DNA of 64,000 bases, taken from Trichobilharzia regenti. Lineage: Eukaryota; Platyhelminthes; Trematoda; Strigeidida; Schistosomatidae. A program made the position numbers and the translations under genes. Numbering within the stretch: the first letter of the stretch is position 1; every line of letters starts with the position of its first letter. Shown here piece by piece: positions 57,537-63,289 of the stretch. The stretch is from contig OX235264.1 in the NCBI GenBank assembly GCA_944472135.2, positions 119,317,809-119,381,808 on the forward strand, read 5' to 3'. Under the pieces are notes generated by a model that worked only from the letters and a program-made list of their open reading frames with translations, was not told the DNA's origin and made no database searches.

Positions 57537-60500
57537 GCAGTTTAACTGTGTATGTCGTAGTCTACACTTTCAGAGCAGTTAATTGTCACTCCTTTGCATT
57601 TCGACTTGAACATGGCTTCCAGCTTGGGTCTTAAAGCTTGAGTGATGGTGATATCATCCTTCCACGCGTAACCATCTCTCTTTTCCAGACTTCCTACCGT
57701 GTAGGTAGTGTGTAACAGTGTTTGCTCAACCAGGAATCTGACCTAGCCCAGGAGTGTGTGTTTTAAACTCTACCCCATCAAAATCTCCTTTTCGTCTGAC
57801 TATCCTGTCAACGTTTCTATAAAATGAAAACATTTTGTACAATAAAAATCAACCACAAAAATTTTACAGGATTTCGTCATGAACTGGCATTAGTTAAGAG
57901 ACCTATTGGAAAACCAACTGAGATAACTGCCAGACAGCTGTTTCGCCCGGTCTGTTGGGGACTCTTCAGCAATATGCACCCAACAAATTGGTTCAAATGG
58001 AGAAGCTTCCGGTTAAACAGTGACCCGATAGAAAAGAGGAAACAACAAGAATGCTAGAGAATTTTTACAAGCTTGGCATTCCAGTGAATCATCAATCAAT
58101 AGACACATAGAGATAGACAAAATTTATCAACCAACAAGAAAGAAACTTCACACACAAAGGGTCAAAGCTCAAGTCAAAGAAACAATCAGTTCCAACACAA
58201 GTAATTTAGAAGGTGTGAAAACACACATAAACAACCAATCACGTCCAAGGTCACCCACCAGGGGAGATGATTAATAAACTCGTGAAGAAATCTAAAAGCT
58301 CACATCAATTCAGATTGAAGTATGCGCTGAAGATGTCACCCAGTAGGGTGATGAAAGCTTTGCAAATTAACCATCTAGCTCAGAGAACATAAACAGTGAT
58401 TTCTTTAACCATTCAGCCACTGGCATCTGATCGAATATAGTCCATGAATTCTATGTTTGTTTTCTTTAAATTCAATTTTTAATTATCTTTTATGATTTTT
58501 TCGTCTTGGTGTTTGTTTTCCCTTTCTTCTCTTTTGATTGGTCACTTGTGGTCAAAAGCTTGTGCTGCACTTATTAATCAATTGAAACGAAAACGAGTTA
58601 CAATCGCTGTAGATGGAACATTCTTTCGATTGAGTAAAACATTTACTGATGTGTTGAACCGGACTATTAGTAAATTAATACCAGAAAGATATTCTGTAAG
58701 TTTATGAGAATATTTTTATCTCTTCAGTTTTATTAATTTTTATTGTTTTTTAAAATATTATGTAACTTGAAAATCCCCATTCAGTCATATAAAAGAAAAG
58801 AAGGCGTTCAGCGAAGAGACTCTTTTCGGCGAATTCATTCACTGAGCTGTACAATCGCATATATATACAATTTTGTTTGTGTGTGTGTGTACATTGGATT
58901 TATAAAGTTTAGATAATTATGTAATGTAAGTATTATTTGACTTGAAGACAAACTTTAAGATAGAAAATAAAATAGAACTGATTAAGTGAATTGGATGACG
59001 TAATACAGTTGAGTAGAATTCAGAGTAGGTCATGTTGGCAACAGTGTTAATGAGTGGTGATTAAAATTAAATAAGGGTGGGGTTAGAGAATAATACAGTT
59101 GAAAATAAGTAAGTTACTCGCGTGACGTAACATAGTTGACTAGAAATTGGACGTAGGTCAAGTTAGCAACATTGTTAATGAGGGTAGAGATTACAAAAGG
59201 GTGGGGTAGAGAATAATATAAATGAAGATGTGAAATAATAAAATGCAAAAGACAAAATAATACAATTAGTAAGACTGAAATTAAGAAAGATTACGTCCAT
59301 TGTAGATTTAATGAATGAACGAATTTCTTTTGTATACAGAGTTCAGGATTTAGCAGATGAATTGCCATTGCTTCTGCGATGTGGAGAAGTTTGATCCGTA
59401 CACTTTTAGCAAGATTGCCTTGTATTCTGTAGACAACTTTGAAGTTTATTTCTGGTTTGACTTGGTGTCCAGAGTCGATCAAATGTTCAAGGATCGAGGT
59501 GCGGGAGCGTCGGCTTTCTCCTTTATAAAACCATGAAGGTAAATGTTCGTTGACGCGTTTGGATAGCGAACGCTGAGTACGGCCGATATACCTGGGGGGT
59601 GAATTTCAAGGCGAAATATAATAATAATAATAAAAACAAAGAATTCGATGAAGAAAATAATCCTTTGTTCGATTTCGTTTTCATAGCTATGCAGTCGTTT
59701 ATTTATGCATTACAATTTTCTTGTTCCTATACGTTCCCAGTGGAATATAGGGCTTCAAGCTAGAGCTTTGAAGTTTCGGTAGCAATTATTATTATTATTC
59801 TTTATTACTGTTCCCTTGGGTTCCTAGTGGAACATAGGGATTCAACTACACGTCTCCGTCCACTTGCTTTTGTCTTCCTTCTGTTGTACTTTTCACCTGC
59901 ATCCATGTTATTCCATGCTGTTTCAATTCCTCTTCACACGATCTCCTTCATGTCACCGTTGCGCTGACATCTCACTCGCCGCGTGCTTCCCTTTCGGCCT
60001 GGTTCCACTCGAGCAATGGCCTGATGCGCGCGTGCGATGTCACCCAGCGGCCTACTCAGCGAGCGAGTGTCCAATCCATCTCCACTTTTTCCTGCATATT
60101 TGTTGGTTGGCGATTGGTTCTTGTTTTGTTTGTTTGTTCCCATAGTTTCCTATAGTTGGTGATTCTTTCCGGTCAGGCTATCTGATCTTCAGTATAGAGT
60201 CAGCGAAGACAGTTGTTGGTTGATAAAGGTCTGCAACAGGCTGTTGGTGGAAATATTCTTTTCAGTAGTAATGGTTCTCTATTTTTACGGGATGGAGTTG
60301 CTAGTCTCATGCGCAGCCCAACCTTCCCCAGTTACCAATCTTATTACTGGTTTAGCGAGGCAAAGGAGTGGGTCTGTGGTCGGGAATCGAATCTACAACT
60401 ACATGAGGCGTAATTGGTGAGCATTCTGCCACTGTGACACCGACGCACACATGAATTACAATAGACGATAACAATCATTTTTCTTGTGTTTATGTGTGTG

Positions 60501-62311
60501 TGTGTGTTAAAGTTGAACAGTGAGTGGAAATACTAAAGTGCGGTTATATCGGTGTATAGGATTATGAGTCATCATTGATTAGATATATGAATGAATAATT
60601 TTGGAATCATTGGCAGTATGTACCCACTTCACTGGAGTTTGAACCCAGGACCCTCCGGTTACAAGACACAAGCTAGCTGGTATACCATTCAGCCACTGGG
60701 AAGCGACTCGATTCAATAGCCAACACATGAATTCTGAGTTGAGTGAACTACGTAGATCAAACTAGTAGATCAGGAGTAGTGAGATTGCTTGTTAGAACAT
60801 TAAACTTTAGCTAAAGTTAGACCAATTGATCGCATGAAGATAAGTAATTTAGAAAAAAGCTGAGCACTATACTGAACTGCATGCATTAACACACAACCAC
60901 ACAATAGGATCGGACAGAGTCAAAATTCTAAGAAGTAATATAGGTAGGTGGAGAGAGAGAGAGAGATCGATTACGGAATCCAGCCTGTTACATCGAGTGA
61001 ATCTACACCCAACACATAAAATAGGAATTACTCAACGCAGATACGAGAGATATGGAAGATATTATTACCACCAGTCAGTCAGTCAGTCAAATCAGAGGAT
61101 AATAAATCATGTTAAAATTTATTCAATTCACATTACAACATTGTAACAAGTTACTTATTTATTTTGACAAAAAAGAACACTCGTCTTATTTCGCATCTGA
61201 TTGTGTTTGGTTGGTAACACTCATATTATTATTGTTTCTGAATGTACATTATCCTATATCGGTTGATTTTTATTCAAATGTCTAATCATCAATTCCACTC
61301 ATGTATATAAATGAAGCAAGAAAGTTGTGTGAGTGAGTGAGTGACTTGATATGATTATAATCAATAATTCGTGCTCGAAATGTCATCAGTTAATATTACT
61401 GTACAACAAACACTGTGTGATTTATCAAAATAAATTTTGTATCCATTATGAAGTTATACTCTACCACTCACTACATTGCCCAAGTTTTATACTTATGTAT
61501 AACGATGTCTAAATTGCTAGCTTTAGGATAACTAAATTTGGGAACTGATGATAACACCTCCAGTTGGAAATTATTCAGCAAGACACTGGAAAAATTGTGA
61601 ATATACCGACATCGCAGTGATTGAGATTTCCTTTCAAGCTCTTGCCTTTCAAGAGATTTGATTAGACTAATCCTCTTATTATTCCTTCTATTGGAGGTCG
61701 TTAAGACAAATGCGGATTTATCCTAATTCTAAGAATTTAAAATGACATGCAATTAATCAGATTGGCTTTATTGAAAGACTCATAAACGATCCCGAAAGGA
61801 ACGAAGACAATTTTCTGTTGATGGCTTTACCTCAGGAATTACAATCGATGTTCTTGGAATACATTAATGATGAAACAGTAAACAGAAGGAATAATAAAAG
61901 GATTCGTCTCATCAAATCTCTTGGAAATCGAGAACTTGAAAATAAATTTTCGTCAGTTCCACGTCGGTATGTTCACAATTCTTCCAGTGTCGCGCTTAAT
62001 AAGTTTCAACTAGAGGTGTTATCCCTAGGTCCCGAGTTTAGTGACTATAATCCTAAAGATATTATTATTATCATCATCATTAGTCAGCCTAATCTTTGGT
62101 GAATATATTTAAACATAAAATTTTCTTTTTCAAGTTCAAACTTCACTTAGTAGATGATGCGAGCGCTGATGGGATAACAGCTATCATCTCAACATTACGT
62201 GGTGATTTACCGCATCGTTTAAGTTATGCAGCAGAATTTGATCTGGATTCAGAGTCAGAGGAAAGCAGAGAACTTGAAGCAATTCTTCTACAAGAAAGTC
62301 TTGATGTATAA
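29153..62311 (+). CDS. Divergent hexokinase-family protein, probably catalytically impaired (nine exons)
   Basis: Exons 29153-29318, 29361-29506, 29546-29758, 29809-29908, 36369-36564, 44692-44850, 52188-52330, 58559-58695 and 62135-62311 join in phase (1,0,0,1,2,2,1,0) and encode 478 residues; the initiator is not found. The order matches hexokinase throughout: VFNYIAET, WVKEF, AND, NAEWGQIGEDG, YEKLSSGIYIGEL, IAVDGTFF. In human glucokinase numbering, K169, N204, D205, N231, E256 and E290 are kept. S151 is M, T168 is V, LDLGGTN is LDFKGKY, G227-T228 is S-H, and the last glycine loop is ASADG. Active hexokinases phosphorylate glucose; here a non-catalytic or altered role is inferred. A ~38-residue acidic tail follows the normal end. 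Confidence 0.88.
29361..29506 (+). CDS. Hexokinase-like exon 2 (phosphate-1 loop, degenerate)
   Basis: The preceding intron is only 42 nt; the acceptor is TGTAACAG and the donor ACG|GTAATA, phase 0. It encodes PGRYLCLDFKGKYYRLVL, which aligns with the hexokinase phosphate-1 loop L-D-L-G-G-T-N-x-R. One Gly, the Thr and the Asn are replaced by Lys, Lys and Tyr; the Asp and Arg stay. Confidence 0.88.
29546..29758 (+). CDS. Hexokinase-like exon 3 (sugar-site segment)
   Basis: The preceding intron is 39 nt; the acceptor is CTTTCTAG. The donor is weak (AGG|GTTTTT), phase 0. It encodes VFNYIAETIHDF, LGICFMFPMK (normally F-S-F-P) and VIKWVKEFSI (normally N-W-T-K-G-F). The sugar-contact Lys is kept; Ser and Thr become Met and Val. 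Confidence 0.88.
29809..29908 (+). CDS. Hexokinase-like exon 4 (catalytic Asp)
   Basis: The preceding intron is 50 nt with a (TA)n run and acceptor TCTTTTTAG; the donor is A|GTAAGT, phase 1. It encodes VSVTAIANDAVCVFFACAW, keeping the Asn-Asp pair that holds the catalytic base of hexokinases, then DCALGLKH. Confidence 0.9.
29910..32125. other. Intron 4, first part
   Basis: AT-rich intron. Apart from one hammerhead relic near 31228-31290, nothing was recognised. The frame at 31660-31872 has no domain. Confidence 0.5.
31228..31290 (+). ncRNA. Sm-alpha-type hammerhead relic
   Basis: 'ctagctgacaggttccaaac' followed by 'acgtcgaaatacgcatcctg' and 'gattctacaactag' follows the Sm-alpha hammerhead order. 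The first core box is CTGACAG (mutated) and stem II pairs poorly. It is not expected to cleave. Confidence 0.5.
32130..32370 (+). repeat. tRNA-headed SINE
   Basis: The head 'gaggcgcagtggtagagtga' (A box) and 'gggattcgatctccggtcac' (B box) are followed by the family tail ('ttgagcatgaggctagtaac', 'tgctacagaaactccaagca') ending near 'gggaacgtaaagga'. Confidence 0.75.
32375..33455. other. Intron 4, nothing recognised
   Basis: No exon or known repeat was identified. A minus-strand frame at 32861-32661 has no domain. Confidence 0.45.
33455..34260. repeat. Inverted dimer of hammerhead/tRNA repeat with SINE insertion
   Basis: The left arm (minus strand, 33470-33593 and 33786-33930) and right arm (plus strand, about 34030-34250) are copies of one repeat facing head to head. 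The left arm's hammerhead is split by a SINE at 33594-33785. The right arm carries a decayed hammerhead ('actaggatgaaacagctgac', 'tgtccagtactcc'). Both outer ends read into 'ccttacaaaccaa' or its complement. Confidence 0.75.
33594..33785 (-). repeat. tRNA-headed SINE, variant tail, inserted in hammerhead repeat
   Basis: On the minus strand: 'tgcgtcggtggcacaatggt' (acceptor and A box), 'ggggttcgagcacacgccga' (B box region), then the variant tail also found at 3900-4085. It interrupts the hammerhead between core boxes. Confidence 0.75.
35185..35478 (-). repeat. Sm-alpha-type repeat with 13-bp target duplication
   Basis: TATGTAGGGAAAT flanks the element at 35172-35184 and 35479-35491. On the minus strand it has a tRNA-like head (TGGTCTAGTGGATAACGC as A box, GGGTTCGAGCC as B box) then a hammerhead and 'ccaccatccaccaat'. 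This is a clean single insertion into the PLE. Confidence 0.85.
35205..35275 (-). ncRNA. Sm-alpha-type hammerhead, one core change
   Basis: On the minus strand the core reads ATGATGA (C3 changed to A). Next come GCCCAAAATAGAAC for stem II, GAAA, self-complementary ATGTGCAT for stem III, cleavage C, and 'gtggattccactgc'. The first core base is essential in known hammerheads, so activity is unlikely. Confidence 0.65.
36369..36564 (+). CDS. Hexokinase-like exon 5 (phosphate-2 loop and sugar Glu)
   Basis: The acceptor is TACCTCAG and the donor AT|GTAAGT, phase 2. It encodes SHGSNICCLEKV, where active enzymes have G-T-G-x-N, so the Thr is now His. It then encodes LLLLNAEWGQIGEDGCLDDY with the sugar-binding Glu kept, and EYDKLIDKFSSEPG. 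Confidence 0.9.
36700..37060 (-). repeat. SR2-like LINE 3' fragment
   Basis: Minus-strand pieces (LLQRFINICLHSILKVRLPA, then the Q-T-EG segment) match the C-terminal region of copies at 5900 and 25650. It is broken by frameshifts. Confidence 0.7.
37060..38720 (+). mobile_element. CR1-like LINE 3' end with ATT-repeat tail
   Basis: A coding end (37130-37729) is followed by about 1 kb of 3' sequence ending in (ATT)n at about 38685-38706, a tail style of CR1-like LINEs. The 5' part is truncated. Confidence 0.75.
37130..37729 (+). pseudogene. CR1-like LINE RT C-terminal fragment
   Basis: An open frame of 199 residues begins MLNPSKCQTIDFSS, the CR1 block after the catalytic box, then AKYLVLSSDLTLTSHI, a helical segment, and ILLYCSPLVFSGL. 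It ends near the element's own stop. The catalytic YxDD lies upstream and is missing. Confidence 0.82.
38720..40500 (+). mobile_element. Penelope-like element, decayed
   Basis: Plus-strand fragments in order: TGSIIPRLYGLPKIHKAKPP (RT start), ELLLRCTFTFNNVIYRQKDG, IAIGSPMGPMLADCFM, YARYVDDIFIICDNG (RT catalytic box), KIPFLDDVLTRRADETLRRS, and a GIY-YIG region ICIYQFICCCAAS near 39820. Frameshifts are numerous. It is the same family as 42140-43980. Confidence 0.82.
40505..42135. other. Intron with PLE 3'-type fragments
   Basis: No exon was recognised. Part of 41640-42040 resembles, in reverse, the 3' region of PLE families seen at 880-1010 and 60890-60970 (complement of 'acaaccacacaataggatcg'). 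The frames at 41501-41782 and 41820-42041 are shadows of these repeats. Confidence 0.45.
42687..43646 (-). pseudogene. PLE RT C-terminus and GIY-YIG endonuclease
   Basis: An uninterrupted 319-residue frame begins YKWYVDDTFIICNIDC (RT catalytic box), then SSIHFLDVNLSRRTDGTLKR, RNLVRSLATRIRRICS, FRAASLRIAYTSRPLL, and the GIY-YIG nuclease VYQFTCSCGASYIGRSTR with following KRVQEHYPAWL. It ends RSLCTEKVRSTPPLQLSW. PLE RT plus GIY-YIG drive target-primed integration. Retention of 319 codons suggests a fairly young copy. Confidence 0.88.
43639..43938 (-). pseudogene. PLE RT central segment
   Basis: The 99-residue frame includes LSLDIESLFKNVPLTET (first catalytic Asp), LKELLLRCTLNVQFTFNE and IYRQKDGIAMSSPLGPLHAD. 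It overlaps the next frame by 8 bases, so one frameshift separates them. Confidence 0.85.
43985..44690. other. Intron 5, nothing recognised
   Basis: AT-rich intron up to the acceptor at 44691. There are short ATT repeats at 44661-44673. No exon or named repeat. Confidence 0.5.
44692..44850 (+). CDS. Hexokinase-like exon 6
   Basis: The acceptor is TTTTTTGTTGTAG and the donor CG|GTAAGT, phase 2. It encodes YEKLSSGIYIGELCRVIMLK, nearly identical in pattern to active hexokinases and keeping the sugar-binding Glu, then EEKLLFGGVAPPELL. Confidence 0.92.
45081..45420 (-). repeat. Solo LTR-like repeat, damaged 5' end
   Basis: The plus-strand left edge TGTAACGACAGAAGACAAGG and internal 'ttctgattggttg', 'gaaggtcagacc' match the family at 12872-13227 in reverse. 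The far edge has decayed and is placed approximately. Confidence 0.65.
45480..46950 (-). mobile_element. Penelope-like element fragment, decayed
   Basis: Minus-strand pieces include a GIY-YIG-like CACGASYIG (near 45700), then DHLLQTDHEANVKEYLSILY and YRVLSKLPKNIQIP. The region 45840-46120 also occurs in reverse at 58060-58400 ('ttctacaagcttggcattcc'-like). Frames are broken. Confidence 0.7.
47160..47765 (-). repeat. tRNA-headed SINE split by a solo LTR
   Basis: The SINE tail (47160-47289: 'ctagcctcatgcccagccca' in reverse) and head (47655-47765: 'ccggggatcgaaccctgaac' in reverse) are separated by the LTR at 47290-47650. Confidence 0.8.
47290..47650 (+). repeat. Solo LTR in SINE, 4-bp target duplication TTAT
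   Basis: TTAT occurs at 47286-47289 and 47651-47654. The LTR has 'aataaacgatctgtttggct' near its end and finishes GTCGTTACA. The first bases have mutated (TAAGG instead of TGTGG). Confidence 0.8.
47888..48182 (+). repeat. Solo LTR, 4-bp target duplication GAAT
   Basis: It starts TGTGGTGAGAGC and ends TGTTGTTACA, with GAAT at 47884-47887 and 48183-48186. A TATAAATA box lies near 48116 and AATAAAA near 48140. Confidence 0.82.
48190..48925. other. Intron 6, nothing recognised
   Basis: No exon or repeat family identified. A short (GT)n run lies near 48690. Confidence 0.45.
49763..49808 (-). ncRNA. Hammerhead motif, left arm
   Basis: On the minus strand: GTACTG, CTGAAGA, ATCC/GGAC around CAAACTA, GAAA, CAGCTG, TC, AAGTAC. 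Core boxes are intact. One stem II pair (A-C) and one stem I pair are lost relative to the right arm. Confidence 0.7.
50056..50101 (+). ncRNA. Hammerhead ribozyme motif, right arm, fully paired
   Basis: Stem I GTACTG (50056-50061) pairs with CAGTAC (50096-50101). The core CTGAAGA is at 50062-50068 and stem II GTCC/GGAC encloses CAAACTA. The core GAAA is at 50084-50087, stem III is the self-complementary CAGCTG with A-T closing, and the cleavage C is at 50095. Every helix and core residue of a type I hammerhead is present. Confidence 0.8.
52188..52330 (+). CDS. Hexokinase-like exon 7
   Basis: A branch-point-like TACTAAC lies 12 bases before the acceptor (GGGTAAG). That acceptor gives the right phase and restores RDPLNVCFGAEMV, which aligns with R-D-P-x-x-L/V in hexokinases. 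The donor is G|GTAAGT, phase 1. It ends VVINRAAHLVGT, matching the V-x-x-RAA-x-L block. Confidence 0.88.
52395..52645 (-). repeat. tRNA-headed SINE
   Basis: Minus-strand head 'gtgcatcgatggcacagtgg' and B box 'agcgttcgatcctcggccac', then the family tail to 'ccattgggaatgtaaagcaa'. Confidence 0.75.
52754..53234 (+). repeat. 5' LTR (481 bp)
   Basis: TGATAGGATCC ... GTTATAACA. It holds four copies of a ~53-bp tandem unit (CACACATTTTGGTAGTGACTG...) against three in the 3' LTR. A TATAAATA box lies at 53051-53058. The bases after it (AATTGGCGACGGGG) may be the primer-binding site. Confidence 0.88.
53051..53058 (+). promoter_or_regulatory. TATA box of 5' LTR
   Basis: TATAAATA within GTATAAATACC, with the same sequence in the 3' LTR at 55354-55361. 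Its position in the middle of the LTR suits a U3/R promoter. Confidence 0.55.
53355..55112 (+). CDS. Gag-protease-integrase-remnant polyprotein of LTR element
   Basis: An ATG ORF of 585 residues. Residues ~55-230 are a Gypsy-type gag (ISEFNYDPISGLVFDAWFNR, FKCLIFICGLKNPED). Residues ~271-305 hold two zinc knuckles, CX2CX3HX4C and CX2CX4HX4C. The aspartic protease starts at ~350 with LDTASDITVIS and ends LDLLGLDWL. After HASVFQDKLGCC the sequence jumps to LFGIQHIRSPPYHPQSNGQ, an integrase C-terminal block; the intervening RT, RNase H and integrase core are gone but the frame is kept. The stop codon TGA is the first three bases of the 3' LTR. Confidence 0.88.
   Translation: MSISLDDLKSILQQQQVQNEAAQLKLIEALTQKLSIQVPSTSHSDKYESISNSISEFNYDPISGLVFDAWFNRYEDVFRIECYMFDDAAKVRLLLRKLGTVEHNRYVNFILPKNPRELSFDETVTVLSQIFGEQSSMFNIRYQCFQLTKMPSDDYVTYAGKVNKECERFKPHEMTSDQFKCLIFICGLKNPEDTDIRTRLLSLVEQDPKMTLQMVTAECLRLINLKHDTAMVECKRQSSEFGSINTVKSPPITVKHTTRQSQNSAKPPSVCWHCGSWHFVKFCPFKKHKCRNCHRFGHKEGYCTPQKNSSVRNRSSRFKPKQSPRVQTVFTTSKVEFASKRKYITLDINGKRIRLQLDTASDITVISRTTWRKLGCPQILPTEHVAKNVSGDILKLVGEINCQVQFGEHHFNGVCYVTNYHDLDLLGLDWLDKLHIFNVPLNSVCSNVSSSPHNVVPGDVSDQSLLQRRRQKHASVFQDKLGCCKLFGIQHIRSPPYHPQSNGQTERFVDTFKRAYAKAKGEGTTEKILDKFLLHYRTNEKGQLCVRHTDHALSSTTQRSTRQRRAPKPFQIDPKSKSYTLYGER
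55110..55537 (+). repeat. 3' LTR (428 bp)
   Basis: Matches the 5' LTR but lacks one 53-bp tandem unit; otherwise differences are few. It ends ACAGTTATAACA then CTATA. Confidence 0.88.
55604..55674 (+). tRNA. tRNA-Pro(CGG)-like gene or pseudogene
   Basis: The 71-base unit has D arm TGGTCTAGGAGTATGATA, anticodon arm CTCGC-CTCGGT-GCGAA, T arm CCGGG-CTCGAAT-CCTGG and acceptor GGCCTAG/CCGGGCC. The layout matches eukaryotic tRNA-Pro, anticodon CGG. The anticodon loop is one base short, and mismatches occur in the acceptor and anticodon stems. It is more likely a pseudogene. Confidence 0.6.
55681..55915 (+). repeat. tRNA-headed SINE
   Basis: Head GCGTCGGTGGCATAGCGG, A and B boxes (B box altered: AGTTCGATCCAC), and the full tail to 'gtgaaggaaaaaa'. 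It begins seven bases after the tRNA-Pro-like unit. Confidence 0.8.
56160..56640 (+). pseudogene. PLE C-terminal fragment
   Basis: Frames 56163-56399 and 56406-56624 give PKDSISNCVYKIKCLLGM and the following HLFDHREINSVELQKP, which correspond to the GIY-YIG approach and downstream region of a PLE (CVYKIKC ... YIG lost in a frameshift near 56400). Confidence 0.7.
56770..57480 (+). mobile_element. SR2-like LINE 3' fragment
   Basis: Plus-strand pieces: IKNKIRIFNSNVKSVLLYGS, NKLQTFINSCLRSILHSRSD, KISKRDLWQ and the 3' end 'ggaactaaaagaaataataa'. This is the sense copy of the family at 25330-28640. 5' truncated and frameshifted. Confidence 0.8.
57485..57533. repeat. (TA)n microsatellite
   Basis: About 24 TA dinucleotides directly after the LINE end. 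Confidence 0.95.
57860..58400. repeat. Hammerhead repeat relic and PLE fragment
   Basis: 57865-58040 is a decayed minus-strand hammerhead/tRNA repeat ('cagacagctgtttcgcccgg', 'gactcttcagcaatatgcac'). 58040-58400 repeats, in reverse, the PLE segment at 45780-46120. Confidence 0.65.
58559..58695 (+). CDS. Hexokinase-like exon 8 (adenosine-site segment)
   Basis: The acceptor is GGTCAAAAG and the donor TCT|GTAAGT, phase 0. It encodes ACAALINQLKRKRVTIAVDG then TFFRLSKTFTDVLNRTISKL. Active enzymes have G-V-D-G-S-x-Y-K-x-H-P here; VDG is kept but the His-Pro is lost. Confidence 0.9.
59281..59610 (-). pseudogene. PLE GIY-YIG C-terminal fragment
   Basis: Minus-strand reading gives YIGRTQRSLSKRVNEHLPSW, then HLIDSGHQVKPEINFKVVYR, LLHIAEAMAIHLLNPELCIQ. 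It is the same domain end as 425-720. The region 58795-58870 nearby resembles terminal repeats of this PLE family. Confidence 0.8.
59741..60452 (-). repeat. tRNA-headed SINE split by an SR2-like LINE fragment
   Basis: SINE tail end at 59741-59800 ('gttcccagtggaatataggg'), SINE remainder and head at 60283-60452 ('ggtcgggaatcgaatctaca', 'tgccactgtgacaccgacgc'). Between them, 59815-60280 is a minus-strand LINE 3' end beginning with an ATT-rich tail. Confidence 0.78.
60600..61130. repeat. Hammerhead/tRNA repeat relic and PLE 3' region
   Basis: 60600-60730 is a minus-strand copy of the tRNA head part ('tggtataccattcagccact'). 60740-61130 matches the PLE 3' region near 880-1010 and 1500-1600 ('acaaccacacaataggatcg', GA-rich run). 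Confidence 0.6.
61700..62090 (+). pseudogene. Retroelement N-terminal fragment, probably PLE
   Basis: A frame reads QIGFIERLINDPERNEDNFL, MALPQELQSMFLEYINDETV, then VALNKFQLEVLSLGPEFSDY, a pattern like the segment before the RT of PLEs (x-L-x-x-x-E-x-x-x-L-x-x-G-x-x-F). It ends in an ATT/ATC repeat just before the last hexokinase exon. Confidence 0.55.
62135..62311 (+). CDS. Hexokinase-like exon 9 and acidic C-terminal extension
   Basis: The acceptor is TTTTCTTTTTCAAG, phase 0; stop TAA at 62309-62311. It encodes FKLHLVDDASADGITAIIST, where active enzymes have D/E-G-S-G-K/R-G-A-A, so two glycines and the basic residue are lost. About 38 residues follow that normal hexokinases lack, rich in Asp/Glu (FDLDSESEESRELEAILLQ). 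ATTAAA at 62390-62395 is a possible polyadenylation signal. Confidence 0.85.
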   Translation, partial: FKLHLVDDASADGITAIISTLRGDLPHRLSYAAEFDLDSESEESRELEAILLQESLDV

Positions 62312-62319
62312 TATAATAT

Positions 62320-63285
62320 TTATCACCGTGCGACCGAAAATTTGTACAAATATACATGCCTACGTATATGATGTGTCAAGTTCCTTCCAATTAAATAAGC
62401 ACAGGATACATTTAGAGATGTACTTTTCAGGTGTACATATTTAAGGCTAATTCACCAGTACTACTGTAATCTATATATGTGTTTTTGCATGTGAGTGAGA
62501 ATGAATGAAATATATTCATTATAAACTCCGAGAGCTTTTATTTTAGTTTGACTTATACTGGATTATCTAGTTGGTCATATGTTCTCTTTGTGTTGTAGGA
62601 ACTTTTTATTACCACAGTTGACAGTGCCGACAGGATCGTACGCCACCTAATGGTTCCATACATCATTTTCTGGAAGGCTGTATGCTGTGTGAATTAGCCT
62701 AGATCAAATAGTATTCACGCGTCGGTGGTTTAGAGGTAGAATGATCTCTAATCTGATATAAGGTCTGATGCAAAGAATACCACTGTTACCGAAGCTTCAA
62801 GGCCCAAGATTAGAACCTGAAACTCAAACGAGATGGAAATTTGAAACATATAATTCATACTACTTAAAATTATATATAAGTAGCTCAAGTTGTTCTGGCA
62901 AATTTTATTGATAATCCACCTCCATTGTGGAAATTGTTTACATGCGATACGGAATTGACAGCGTAATCTTTTGCGAAATGTTTACTGCTCGTATAAAATC
63001 TGCAAATGAAGCATTTATCCATAGTAAATCATACGGTGCTACTTATTTCCATCTGAAAAAAGACTCAACCCTCCGGGATGTTTCTGCTTTATTTTCTTCT
63101 TGAAGTAGACAACGGTAGATTGGAAGTCATTTAGAAGTTTGCGTTATTTTATGTTACCATACAAAGAAATAACTGGAAGATGAGGACATTTAGGCGAAGA
63201 AGATAGTAGACACATTGAGTTGGAGAGAAATTTAAGCAGCCTAGAGGTTTAAGCCGATCATCAAATAATTATTTGATTGGTTGGA
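62320..63285. other. 3' flank of hexokinase-like gene
   Basis: Non-coding. A partial SINE head and tail (62718-62815: 'cgcgtcggtggtttagaggt') is the only recognised repeat. Confidence 0.55.
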
Positions 63286-63289
63286 GGGA

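Noticed and set aside
58795..58875. A possible hammerhead in a PLE-like repeat (also near 42150 and 40500)
   Set aside because: CAGCGAAGAGACTCTTTTCGG resembles a core and stem II, but the GAAA box and a usable stem III could not be placed.
62255..62311. A ubiquitin-interacting motif in the acidic tail of the hexokinase-like protein
   Set aside because: Acidic residues, leucines and a serine are present, but the alanine-to-serine spacing does not fit the motif.
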